Shown piece after piece: positions 48,280 to 59,736 of a DNA stretch of 64,000 bases. The DNA comes from Saussurea involucrata (taxonomy: Eukaryota > Streptophyta > Magnoliopsida > Asterales > Asteraceae): contig CM066324.1 in assembly GCA_033807775.1 (NCBI GenBank), positions 134,097,501-134,161,500 on the forward strand, in the 5' to 3' direction. The notes under the pieces are model-generated. The model ran no database searches and was not told the DNA's origin. It worked only from the letters and a program-made list of their open reading frames with translations. Positions within the stretch are counted from its first letter, which is position 1. Each line of letters starts with the position of its first letter. A program made the position numbers and the translations under genes.

Positions 48280-49888
48280 TGTAGTAACCGTGACCAAATT
48301 GTTAGAGTTTCAAGTTTTGGGAAGAATTTGTTAAAGCTGAAAGTTGAGGGGTGTAACTTGTAGGTAAGGAATAGGGTTAATGACCAAATGATTGGCACAA
48401 AACGCTAGGTGTGCCTCTCATTCCCTTGTTTGCGTCTAATTAGTAGAGAAAATGGAGAAAAAGGTTTTTGGGGAGTTTTTGTGCATTTGAAGAGAGAGTC
48501 ATCAATCTTTGAATCTGAAGAGGGAATAGTGTTGGAATTCGTTTCTGCGAGGAATCTCTCAGGTAATTCCTAATCTATAACTCCATTTAAGTTGTTTTGA
48601 TGATTTTGGGTGTTTTGAGGGTTCTTTCTTGGTAAAGTTGAATGAGACCCAAATGGAAGATTTAATCACCCTTAAATCGTGTTTGATTAGTAAAGTTTGT
48701 GGGAAATGGTCATAGAACATTTACTTGGTTATTTATCGCGTTATTGATCTGTTGAGGGGCGTGTAGCAGAGTTTTCAGCCTTTAAACTCGACCTGCTCTT
48801 TGTCCGGTAAGTTGCATGTGATGAGGGTTTCCGGAAGGGTGTCCGGTAAGCTTCTAGTGTCGTAGGTACCGGGTAAGTATCCGGTAAGCTTAAGTGTCCG
48901 GAAAGCATAATTGTCCGGTATGTGGAAAGTATCCGGAAAGTGGAGTCATCCGGACAATAGAGTTATCCGAAAAGTAGTAATGTCCGGAAAGCTAATTGTA
49001 CCCGGAAATCTAGTTGTGTCCGGTAAGCGAGTTGAGTCCGGTAAGATTAGTATCCGGAAAGTGGTATAGGATCTGAGCAGTATACCTCTTATCCCTTTCT
49101 CAGGTAATTCGACCGTAAGCCAAAAGTCAAGTAAGAAAAGACCTCAAAAGCATCAGGTGAGTTTTCTAACTAAAATACGTGACTTTTAACGTGTTTTCTA
49201 AAGTGAGTACCTGATGAGAAATGCCATGTTTTATTCTTACGCTTTTAACTGCGTGAAAGTTGTTTAAAGTTTTATGTGGGATGTACGCATACATTGATTT
49301 TGATGTATATTGGCTAAGTCGGGGGGTGTGGCCCGCCAGCTCGTGCCGGGGGGTGTGTCCCGTTTATGCCAAGGGAGGTGTGACCCTGTAAGGCAGCATG
49401 AGACTAACTCGTTGTCACCCCAGGGTGACTTCAGGGTGCCAATTTATGAGGCAGACCTATTCCATGAATGATTTATGGGGCGGACCTATTCCGTGAATGA
49501 TTTATGGGGCGGACCTATTCCGTGAATGATTTTATATGAACAGATTTGTGGATGATTTATATTGACAATTATAAACTGTTTTAAATGATTTTAAGAACTG
49601 TCAGGAGGGACTCACTAGACCTCATGGTCTAACCCTCGCATTTTCCAAACTAAACCTTTTCAGGTAAGCAGTTAGTAAGAGGCTCCGATAAGTGAGCAAG
49701 CGCAGGATAGAGTACAGATGCAGATAGAGACAGTGCCACTCATACTTTTAGTGGTAGATATTCTCAGTTGTGTATAGGTTGTTTCTGCCAACCTAATTTT
49801 GAGAGTTATGTAAGAAATCTTGTAACTCGATTTTGGGATATTTCGTTTTATATGAATGGCATGCTTAACCTTAGACTGGGTTGTTACA
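48280..49888 (+). repeat. LTR 4 (1609 bp)
   Basis: Near-identical to LTRs 2 and 3 with scattered single-base changes, followed by an undeleted internal region. Confidence 0.9.
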
Positions 49889-52800
49889 ATTGGTATCAGA
49901 GCCATAGTTTAAGAGATTTAGGTGACCAGACGGGCCTAAACTTAAACTTTGGGAGTAGAAATCACAACTGAGAATCAGGAAATGCGTTAGGAGGACACTA
50001 TTATAGAAATAGGACTAATAGGGTACCGAGGACGGTCGTGTAACGTAAGTTTGGGATTACACCTGGCCAGTGTAATTGCGAACTTACATGTACATGTATA
50101 TGCTTAACCTGCCTTATTATTCCGAAGTTGTAGTCTTAAGCTAGCTTATATGTCATATTCTAGTAATTTGGAATGTCCGTAAGATCTCTGAGAATAGATT
50201 GAGACCCAGTGTTGGGGAAGTATCGTAAAAGATCATTTATGTTGTGATGTATGTATACATCGTAGAGAAGAAATGTGTATAGAATGTTATGAGTCGTCGA
50301 GAGGTAGATCTTCGTGGATTCGAAGAGGAAGAAATATTGTTTTTGAGTAAGACTCCTGTTTCTAGAGAGTCCCAGTCCTAGAAATCGTGGGATAGATCAG
50401 TTCGGTTGGTAAGGAAGGACAGTGTCGAGACCCTGGAAGTGTCAATTCAAGAGCGAGCAGAAGATTAGAGCCCTGACTCTTTAGTCGAGTTGTTCAGTGG
50501 CAGGATCATTGAAGAGAGATTATGTAGAGGACTGAAAGCGTGTTGAGGTAGGATGTGAGATGATTGATCAAGACGAAAATAGTATGAAATGGTTGAGTAA
50601 GTGGACCGTTGAATGTATGTATAGCAAGTTGTTGCAAGGCCGAGATGGCGATCTCTGGTCGAGAGTAGAGTGTCAATGATAAGTTGCGTGAGTAAGGCGA
50701 TTGACCTTGTTAGAGTGAGTAGCCTTCAATTGCAAGTAGAGTTTCATGCATTGAGTTTGTATATGTGTACATGAGATTTTTCATAAGTAAAGTAAATGCG
50801 TAAATATCAAACTTGATCGGATATGAGTCGGCATGTGCAAGCGTATGCTTAAAGAAAAAAATAATAATACTAATCCATCTAAATCGTACAATGTAGTCTT
50901 GAGGTTTACGATTTGCAAAACATTCCACTCTTTTCATGATAAGTCAAAAAAACGTTTGAATGCAAAACTTTTATAACCAAAATGAGTATTGACATGTTGA
51001 AGTTATATAATTAAGTGTGAGAACCGACTGGTTTACTTCGTGTCGGTAATTCCTTTCAAATTTTGTTGTATGAAAAGATTTTCATCCAAATATATTTCTG
51101 TCGTAAGAACATATTTTTGGTCGAGTAAGATTAAGTTTTACGGAAAGTTGCATGCAAACGATTCTCGAGATCGTTGTGCAGGGCATTGGAGTTATGAGAA
51201 TGTTGGAGTCGTGTGTACCCAAGTTATTTCTAAGCATTGTTCTTTAAAAATGATAAAAGTGTGAAATGATTCATTTATCGCGTCGTCAGGCATGAAGGCT
51301 ATGAACTCACTAGGTCGTAGAGTACTACATTTTAAGCCAAGAAAGAACTCCTAGAGTGGAGAGGTGTTGGACAAATCAGGGAAGAATGTATGTAGTTTTG
51401 GTATTTGTGTTCAAGAGGAGAGGTGAGCAGTGGAAGAGTCGGAAGTGGACTTTAGTGTCGGTTGTATGAGGGTCTGTACCCTTGTGCGGTGACTGGAAAT
51501 ACAGTTGCCGAGGGACGGTTGTGTTTAGGGGAAGGACTAGAAGTCATCAATGTATTGGTATTAGCAACTCGTTATGAGTAGTATGGTGAAATATGAATGA
51601 AATATCCTCGACGTCGAATAAGAGTTTTAAAGTGATCTTGTAATATTGACGTTACGCGAGTAAGTTTGAAATGAGGACGACGGGATGTGAATTTGATTAT
51701 GATATGTTGGAAGGATTAGGTTCCGTAAGGAAACCATGTTAAAGAATAAGTTAAGAAAGTAGTTACAGGTTGTCTGTTGTTGTAGAAGTCGACAGTCGGG
51801 TAAGGTGGCCGAGGCCGAAGACTTGAACCGGAGGGTTGAAAGTTGATAGAGCACCTTGTAGGGGTGTTAAGAGATTGAAAAGGGAACTCAAGGCATAGAG
51901 GGTTCGTAGAAGGATAAGGTATGTAGCGCGAACGAAGCAAGTGTTTAAGATGTTACCGTTCAGTAAGGGACTGTGCCTTGCTTATGTAAGGACTCGGATT
52001 GGAAAGAGCTAGCAAGAACGTTGGTGCTTGAGCTAATTGGGAACTCGTGAGTTGTAGTACAACTAGAGTTGAGAAGGGGCTAAGTGGCGAGATAGACTTG
52101 ATTAGGTATGCGGGAGAACATGAAGGTAAGTTAAATTGTGTGAATGATCATGAGAGTTCTGGTCTGCAGTGAGATGTTTTGGGCAAAGAGTGTACGGATG
52201 TGTAGTGACAGTACTTGTCAAGCTAAATGTGCCAGCTAGTGTCGTAGTGAGGTGATGTTAGAGAGAGGGGGAGCATCAGATAGAAGCCTTTTGGAGGTTT
52301 CGGTTGAGGTGTTCAATTTGTTAACCAGATTGTTGGAGCACGTAGGGTGTAAGTTGATGTGTGGTATGATTATGTTCGAGATAGAATGACAGAGTGGTGG
52401 TGGGTGGTTACCCAAAGGAGAAACCAAGTGTTCTTTGTTGTAAGAGTCGCTAAGTAAGCGTATTTTGGGATCATTGGAGGTTTAAAGAAATTGATGGGTG
52501 TGTTAGTCAAAATGTGGTGGAATAGATGTGAAATCCTTAAGGAATGTGAGCTGCTACTTATGTGTGAAAGAATTGTCTGAGAAAATAAAAGTTGGAGATT
52601 AAAGAATGTGAAGTAACGTCGAACACTGGTGTCGTTTCAAGACGACTTGGTTGAATGACTTAAGTTAGAATCTTGGTGCAACTGTTGGGGTACGTATGGT
52701 AGCGGGAAAGTGGTTTCAACATGTAGAAAGGTCGAGAGAGAGAGAGAGAGAGAGGGGTAAATAATGTTTGGTGGGTGGTGCTCCACGCTAACGTGGGGAG

Positions 52801-54284
52801 GTATTGATTGTATGTTGGAATATGTAAGTAGGTTGGGAGCGGTAAGCTTGACAGTAACACCGAGAGGTGGAGTAGTGTGTGTAGATTGCAGTCGGTAAGT
52901 GTGCGAACCTTTTGGAAAGAGTTTTGAGGAAGAGAATTGTGTGTGATCTGATGCAGGGAAGGAGTGGATAAGACAACTGAATGAGTTAATGAGTTAAGTT
53001 AGCGATTTTGAGAGAAACGTATAAACGAACTAGTCGTTCAGTGATAAGCTATTGAGAATAGTTTTGTGAGGGTAACCGAAGTTATGTTATATACGACTGA
53101 ACGCTTGTGGCAGGCGGAGTGAATTGATGTGCCTTCTGGATAAGTTCAATTCGGATAGGTGAGCACTCCAATAAGGAATTATAGAGGTTTCCCTACTATT
53201 AGTCACGTTAAGGGTGAAATGATGATGTGGTGAGAACGTACGAATTAGTTGTCGAGCGGTAGCCGATGTGATCCGAGAAGGGAACTCTTAGGTGTGAGTT
53301 CGTCAAGAGGTGCAAGGGTGGCCTTGTGCCAAGTGGGCAAGAGAGTGATGGTTCCTGGTTTTAGAGTCTCGTTGTAGTGGAGGGGAATTTTCGCCAAGTT
53401 CCTTCTTTTAAGGAAGTAAAGGGGTATGAGAGACCGTAAATAGACGTGTTGAATAACCGTGAGTTCCGGCGTGGGGACGAAAGCGAGCAAATGGAGGCCC
53501 GGTTGGCCTTGGACGTTCTAGTGGTATTTAAGCAAGTATAGCATTCGGAGAGGTTGCAAGTAAATAGTACAAGATAGCACGACATAGCAAAGTGGTGACT
53601 CGCCGAGGGCGGTTCCAAGGTATAGTGTACGGTTAGGTATTCCATCAGAACGGTTTGGGGTGACCGAGTAGAACTGAGTTGGTTGGATTGAAACGCATAA
53701 GATTTTTTTGAGCCTTGAAGTTTGAGAGAAAGGTAAGGTGGACTAAGTCTGTAGATCCTTCGAAGTTATGAAAGTTGAATAGATGTTGCGCGATCTTGAG
53801 GTACTCGATGAGATTTTAAGAAGTAATTCAAAGTGTGATGTGCGTCTCTGGTGGAGAGCCGATGTGGAAAGTGAGATGATAGCAACCTTGCAAGAAATAC
53901 AGGCGATAAGAAGTTGACTTTCGCCATTAGTGAGCGAGTTAGAGCAGTGGCATACGTGTAAGACTGTTCAGAGGAATTAAAGGGTGTTCATCCAACATTT
54001 CATGTCTCGGACTTAAAAAAGTGTTTGTCAGATACCGAGGTGGCTGTTCCTCTGGGGGACATCAATATAGGTGAGAGGTTGACCTACGTAGGAGGACCAA
54101 TTTAAGTTATGAGCAGTAAAGTACGAAAGTCGAGGAACAAAGAAGTTCGCTTAGTGAAGGTTCAATGGAAGTATCTTAAAGGACGAGAGGCAGCGTGGGA
54201 AGTCGAGTCAGATATGATGGCCAGATACCCTCACCTTTTCGGGAATGGAATTCCGGGGACGAAATTCTTTTGAGGGGGGAGTGT
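49889..54284 (+). other. Full-length internal region, 4396 bp, without intact genes
   Basis: Primer site at 49891-49903, polypurine tract ttttgaggggggagtgt at 54268-54284. No gag or enzymatic motif could be read. The only coding relic is at the 3' end. By length and lack of genes it behaves like a large retrotransposon derivative that would depend on another element's proteins. Confidence 0.75.
53971..54273 (+). pseudogene. Ty3/gypsy polyprotein C-terminal relic, copy 2
   Basis: Same text as copy 1 with a few changes (EELKGVHPTFHVSDLKKCLS; RYPHLFGNGIPGTKFF then stop). The internal stop after GGP is shared, so it is ancestral to both copies. The final stop overlaps the polypurine tract, as is usual for Ty3/gypsy elements. 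Confidence 0.75.
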
Positions 54285-55869
54285 TGTAGTAACCGTGACC
54301 AATTTGTTAGAGTTTCAAGTTTTGGGAAGAATTTGTTAAAGCTGAAAGTTGAGGGGTGTAACTTGTAGGTAAGGAATAGGGTTAATGACCAAATGATTGG
54401 CACAAAACCCTAGGTGTGCCTCTCATTCCCTTGTTTGCGGCTAATTAGTAGAGAAAAAGGAGAAAAAGGTTTTTGAGGAGTTTTTGTGCATTTGAAGAGA
54501 GAGAGTCATCAATCTTTGAATCTGAAGAGGGAATAGTGTTGGAATTCGTTTCTGCGAGGAATCTCTCAGGTAATTCCTAATCTATAACTCCATTTAAGTT
54601 GTTTTGATGATTTTGGGTGTTTTGAGGGTTCTTTCTTGGTAAAGTTGAATGAGACCCAAATGGAAGATTTAATCACCCTTAAATCGTGTTTGATTAGTAA
54701 AGTTTGTGGAAATGGTCATAGAACATTTACTGGGTTATTTATCGCGTTATTGATCTATTGAGGGGCGTGTAGCAGAGTTTTCAACCTTTAAACTCGACCT
54801 GCTCTTCGTCCGGTAAGTTGCATGTGATGAGGGTTTCCGGAAGGGTGTCCGGTAAGCTTCTAGTGTCGTAGGTACCGGGTAAGTATCCGGTAAGCTTAAG
54901 TGCCCGGAAAGCATAATTGTCCGGTATGTGGAAAGTATCCGGAAAGAGGAGTCATCCGGACAATAGAGTTATCCGGAAAGTAGTAATGTCCGGAAAGCTA
55001 ATTGTGCCCGGAAATCTAGTTGTGTCCGGTAAGCGAGTTGTGTCCGATAAGATTAGTATCCGGAAAGTGGTGTAGGATCTGAGCAGTATACCTCTTATCC
55101 TTTTCTCAGGTAATTCGACCGTAAGCCAGAAGTAAAGTAAGAAAAGACCTCAAAAGCATCAGGTGAGTTTTCTAACTAAAATACGTGACTTTTAACGTGT
55201 TTTCTAAAGTGAGTACCTGATGAGAAATGCCATGTTTTATTCTTACGCTTTTAACTGCGTGAAAGTTGTTTAAAGTTTTATGTGGGATGTACGCATACAT
55301 TGATTTTGATGTATATTGGCTAAGTCAGGGGTGTGGCCCGCCAGCTCGTGCCGGGGGGGGGGGGGTGTCCCGTTTATGCCAAGGGAGGTGTGACCCTGTA
55401 AGGCAGCATGAGACTGACTCGTTGTCACCCCAGGGTGACTTCAGGGTGCCAATTTATGGGGCGGACCTATTCCGTGAATGATTTATGGGGCAGACCTATT
55501 CCGTGAATGATTTTATATGAACAGATTTGTGGATGATTTATATTGACAATTATAAACTGTTTTAAATGATTTTGAGAACTGTGAGGAGGGACTCACTAGA
55601 CCTCATGGTCTAACCCTCGCATTTTCCAAACTAAACCTTTTCAGGTAAGCAGTTAGTAAGAGGCTCCGGTAAGTGAGCAAGCGCAAGATAGAGTACAGAT
55701 GCAGATAGAGACAGTGCCACTCATACTTTTAGTGGTAGATATTCTCAGTTGTGTATAGGTTGTTTCCGCCAACCTAATTTTGAGAGTTATGTAAGAAATC
55801 TTGTAACCCGATTTTAGGATATTTCGTTTTATATGAATGGCATGCTTAACCTTAGACTGGGTTGTTACA
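54285..55869 (+). repeat. LTR 5 (1585 bp)
   Basis: Closer in wording to LTR 1 than to LTRs 2-4 (for example two 29-bp units; gtagagaaaaaggag). Has a run of 13 G at about 55353-55365 where the others have six or fewer. Confidence 0.9.
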
Positions 55870-57002
55870 ATTGGTATCAGAGCCATAGTTTAAGGGATTT
55901 AGGTGACCGGACGGGCCTAAACTTAAACTTTGGGAGTAGAAATCACAACTGAGAATCAGGAAATGCGTTAGGAGGACACTATTATAGAAATAGGACTAAT
56001 AGGGTACCGAGGACGGTCATGTAAGGTAAGTTTGGGATTACACCTGGCCAGTGTAATTGCGAACTTACAGGTACATGTATGTGCTTAACCTGCCTTATTA
56101 TTCTGAAGTTGTAGTCTTAAGCTAGCTTATATGTCATATTCCAGTAATTTGGAATGTCCGTAAGATCTCTGAGAATAGATTGAGACCCAGTGTTGGGCAA
56201 GTATCGTAAAAGATCATTTATGTTGTGATGTATGTATACATCGTAGAGAAGAAATGTGTATAGAATGTTATGAGTCGTCGAGAGGTAGATCTTCGTGGAT
56301 TCGAAGAGGAAGAAAGATTGTTTTTGAGTAAGACTCCTTCTTCCAGAGAGTCCCAGTCCTAGAAATCGTGGGATAGATCAGTTCGGTTGGTAAGGAAGGA
56401 CAGTGTCGAGACCCTAGAAGTGTCAATTCAAGAGCGAGCAGAAGATTAGAGCCTTGACTCTTTAGTCGAGTTGTTCAGTGGCAGGATCATTGAAGAGAGA
56501 TTCTGTAGAGGACTGAAAGCGTGTTGAGGTAGGATGTGAGATGATTGATCAAGACGAAAATAGTATGAAATGGTTGAGTAAGTGGACCGTTGAATGTAAG
56601 TATAGCAAGTTGTTGCAAGGCCGAGATGGCGATCTCTGGTCGAGAGTAGAGTGTCAATGATAAGTTGCGTGAGTAAGGCGATTGACCTTGTTAGAGTGAG
56701 TAACCTTCAATTGCAAGTAGAGTTTCATGCATTGAGTTTGTATATCTGTACATGAGATTTTTCATAAGTAAAGTAAATGCGTAAATATCAAACTTGATCG
56801 GATATGAGTCGGCATGTGCAAGCGTATGTTTAAAGAAAAAAATAATAATACAAATCCATCTACATCGTACAATGTAGTCTTGTGGTTTACGATTTGCAAA
56901 ACATTCCACTCTTTTCATGATAAGTCAAGAAAACGTTTGAATGCAAAACTTTTATAACCAAAATGAGTATTGACATGTTGAAGTTATATAATTAAGTGTG
57001 AG
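55870..57002 (+). other. Truncated internal region
   Basis: Matches the first 1.13 kb of the full internal region and stops at attaagtgtgaga. The next base pairs belong to the LTR 3' part, joined at a shared 'gaga', again a microhomology deletion. Confidence 0.8.
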
Positions 57003-57161
57003 ACAATGTCACTCATACTTTTAGTGGTAGATATTCTCAGTTGTGTATAGGTTGTTTCCGCCAACCTAATTTTGAGAGTTATGTAAGAAATCTTGTAACC
57101 CGATTTTGGGATATTTCGTTTTATATAAATGGCATGCTTAACCTTAGACTGGGTTGTTACA
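57003..57161 (+). repeat. LTR 3' end fragment
   Basis: The last about 159 bp of an LTR (from caatgtcactcatac to GGGTTGTTACA), more diverged from the other LTRs. Followed directly by the right GAAAA duplication, so it is the true right end of the original insertion. Confidence 0.85.
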
Positions 57162-57166
57162 GAAAA
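57162..57166. repeat. Target site duplication GAAAA, right copy
   Basis: Pairs with 28220-28224. Removing the array restores a short sequence with inverted ends (gtttggttcagaatgg ... gggaatgaaccaaatg). Confidence 0.85.
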
Positions 57167-57648
57167 TTACAAGGAACAGAAACGGGAATGAATTTTCATT
57201 TCCTCCTGTTTAACTTGTAATGAAAATTTGGATTTTTAAGGGAATGAACCAAATGTATTATATAAAAACCAAACAGTTTCTTTTATAATCAATTTATCTT
57301 TCTCAGTTAAAACTGCTTAATATCTCTAAACAAACACCCTTCCGACCATTACACGACGAGGGGATTGATCATGGGCTTATAAAGGCATGTTTTAAGGATC
57401 GGTCCAACTGAAAACAAAAATGCACAAACAAGTTTCTTATTTTGTTTTTATCGTCAAAACAAGTGTCAATAATTTAATCCGTTAATGATTGATTATGATA
57501 TAACTGTACGAACTTGATTTTGTTGTATATAGAAGTGTTAATGTTGCATTGATGGTTGCTTGGAATATGAATGAGATGCATCCCACCATCTAACCTCACT
57601 TTAAGTTTCCTTACTTATTCATATCTTTGTTATACCTATACATACTTA
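57167..57648. other. Spacer right of the retrotransposon locus, no gene seen
   Basis: First about 90 bp complete the small inverted-repeat element split by the retrotransposon. The rest is AT-rich without coding sense. Confidence 0.5.
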
Positions 57649-57853
57649 GGTGGCGTTTGTTTTTTAAGAGCTCTGAAATCTGAAGTCTTATTTCACTTCT
57701 GATTAATAAGAGGTTATAAGACATTAGGTTACCTCTTCTAATTTCAGACGTATTTCAGACTTAAGAGCCTTTTAAGTCTGGAAAAAAAACGTCTGCCCGA
57801 TTCAAACTTCAGAGGTATTAAGAGGTTTTTTTGAAAAAAAAACAAACAACCCC
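57649..57853. mobile_element. Miniature element (ggtggcgtttg family) with TTA duplication
   Basis: Starts ggtggcgtttgttttttaag and ends aaaaacaaacaacccc-like inverted sequence; TTA at 57646-57648 and 57854-57856. Related to 15969-16574. Confidence 0.65.
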
Positions 57854-58574
57854 TTAAATATAAAGAATTAAGATCGTATGAGACAATTCAGTTCTATTGA
57901 AACATATGAAACAACTTTAGAGCTCTAGAATGAATTGATATTGCCGAATTTCCAAAGCAAAATATATCGAACCTTCAGACGAAAGACATCGAATCTTCAC
58001 AAGAAAAAGCACAACGAACTTTAATTAGGAAAAACACACCAAACTTTCTGAGATCAAAACCGGATGACCTCATTAGAATCCACTCCTACATACATACGTA
58101 GGGTCCCAATCATTTGCAGATCTTCTAATTTTTACAAAGCAATCTCAATCGTCCATCTAGCGTAATGAATATATGGTTCCATAAATATCTGGATTATTTC
58201 TTAATATAAATCATTGATCATAATGCATGAACTCTTGTAATCTTCCACAAATATCCAGATCATAAAGAAATCTCATCATTTCCGTAAATATCTCAATTGA
58301 TTGATTTGTATGATCGGTACAAGTTACATACATCTATGTTTGTATGTATTAACGAGAAGTTAGATACATGTCATGACATATTTAATATAGAAAGAAAAGG
58401 TATGACGTACAATTGTCTTTATAAAACTGCAACGGATTTTATCTCATTTCATTTAATGTTAACAAACCTCAGTCGTTGGAATAACGGTTTTAGTATTTTA
58501 TCACTTTAGCGGGGACTTAATTGAAACCATAAATTTCAATTCAATCTATATACACGTATACAAAAGAAAGATCA
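57854..58574. other. Spacer, no gene seen
   Basis: AT-rich, with repeated 'atcgaa(t/c)cttca' words at 57968-58035. A 70-residue frame at 58297-58509 has no recognisable domain and ordinary spacer composition. Confidence 0.5.
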
Positions 58575-58796
58575 AAGGAGAACAATAACCAAATAAGAAA
58601 ACGGTCAAATCATGTGTACAATCATGTAAAATCACATATGATTGTACACTAATAGTCAACGCAGAGGTGTGATTGGCAACGTGACCCGCGAACTCGCGTG
58701 AATCACATATGATTTTACACGATTTTAGTTTGAAATCACATGTGATTCGACTGTTTTCTTATTCTCTTGTTTGGTTGTCGTTCCCGTATGAACCCC
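58575..58796. repeat. Palindromic miniature element (relative of 10609-10845)
   Basis: Arms aataaccaaataagaaaacg and its inverted partner ctgttttcttattctcttg, with 'aaatcacatatgattgtac' words mirrored at the core. Confidence 0.6.
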
Positions 58797-59112
58797 TCCT
58801 CTCTATGTACATAAAATTAGGTTTAAAATTCTGATAATACAAAACAATTACTTTTCTAATAATATGATAGGTACATTAAGAACATGTTTAATTAAGCATT
58901 TAAAACATGTTTAATGACGATATTAAGAACCTCGATAATTGCATATTATTATAATTACCAAGAAACCTAAAATATAAATAACATTGATTCTACACCAAAA
59001 AGAGGTTGTTCCATTTAATTTTATGTCATTATTCACATTTATTTTGACCGTTTATTTCAATTGTATTAAAAATATATTTAGGAGATATAATGAATGTGAG
59101 GTGGGTTCATAC

Positions 59113-59522
59113 GGTAGCGTTTGGTATGCAGACTGGATGGACAGGACAGAATTGGACAAGACGGGACAGGACTGGATGGGACAGAACTAATTTTCTGTTC
59201 TGCGTTTGGTACGACTAGAACAGAACAGGACAAAACTGTTAAAATGACCAAATTGCCCTAGAATATATAATTTTTCAAAAAATGTTTGCAAAATAATTTT
59301 TATATAATATATAATTGAAAATGAAGGGTAAATGTGTCATTTTATGCTTAGTCCCATGTTGTTCCACCTTTTTTGGTGGAACAAAAAATGCCTCATTTTG
59401 TCCCATGAAAATGGATTTTAGTCTCATCTTGTCCCACCTTGTTTTAGTCCCATGTCCTATCAAACGCAGTACTATTTTTTTGTCCCGTCCCGTCCCATCC
59501 AGACTGCACACCAAACGCACCC
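59113..59522. mobile_element. PIF/Harbinger-like (Tourist-type) element, short form
   Basis: 410 bp, ends ggtagcgtttggtatgcaga and tctgcacaccaaacgcacc-like, flanked by TAC (59110-59112, 59523-59525). Internal 'gggacaggactggatggg' words are mirrored. Third member of the family at 5764 and 17575. Confidence 0.7.
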
Positions 59523-59525
59523 TAC

Positions 59526-59736
59526 GAGAACGCAAATCATTTAAGAAAACAAGAAAACAACCCCTATGTACAAAATCATATATAATTACGCGACTTTTCC
59601 CACCACTTTAAGTCGCGGCCAAAGTCGCTCGTGTCTAGTTTTTGCAGTTAATGTAAAATCACACGTGAATTTGCACATGATTTACTGTTTTCTGGTTTTC
59701 TTAAATAGTTAGTGTTCTCATTTGAATTTTCTTATA
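59526..59736. repeat. Palindromic miniature element (cgagaacgc family)
   Basis: Left arm gagaacgcaaatcatttaag, right arm inverted at cttaaatagttagtgttctc; core 'gcgactttaagtcgcggcc'-type words as in 10609-10845. It abuts the preceding element. Confidence 0.65.

Larger units (their letters stand above)
28225..57161 (+). mobile_element. Complex LTR-retrotransposon locus (tandem LTR/internal array with nested element)
   Basis: About 28.9 kb bounded by one 5-bp duplication, GAAAA at 28220-28224 and 57162-57166. Order: LTR 28225-29804, internal (split by the nested inverse element 29847-37422) to 41765, LTR 41766-43374, deleted internal 43375-45022, LTR 45023-46631, deleted internal 46632-48279, LTR 48280-49888, full internal 49889-54284, LTR 54285-55869, truncated internal to about 57002, LTR 3' end fragment to 57161. 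Every complete LTR starts TGTAGTAACC and ends GGGTTGTTACA and is followed by TGGTATCAGAGCC, the primer site for initiator Met tRNA. The decayed polyprotein 3' end is of Ty3/gypsy type. A single outer duplication implies one insertion event followed by recombination within the locus. Confidence 0.9.

Noticed and set aside
41766..51535. Satellite DNA or centromeric array
   Set aside because: The 3257-bp period is fully explained as LTR plus deleted internal region, with only two complete units.
55353..55365. Run of 13 G as a G-quadruplex regulator
   Set aside because: It is a single homopolymer expansion of a six-G run in the other LTRs, and such runs are prone to sequencing error.
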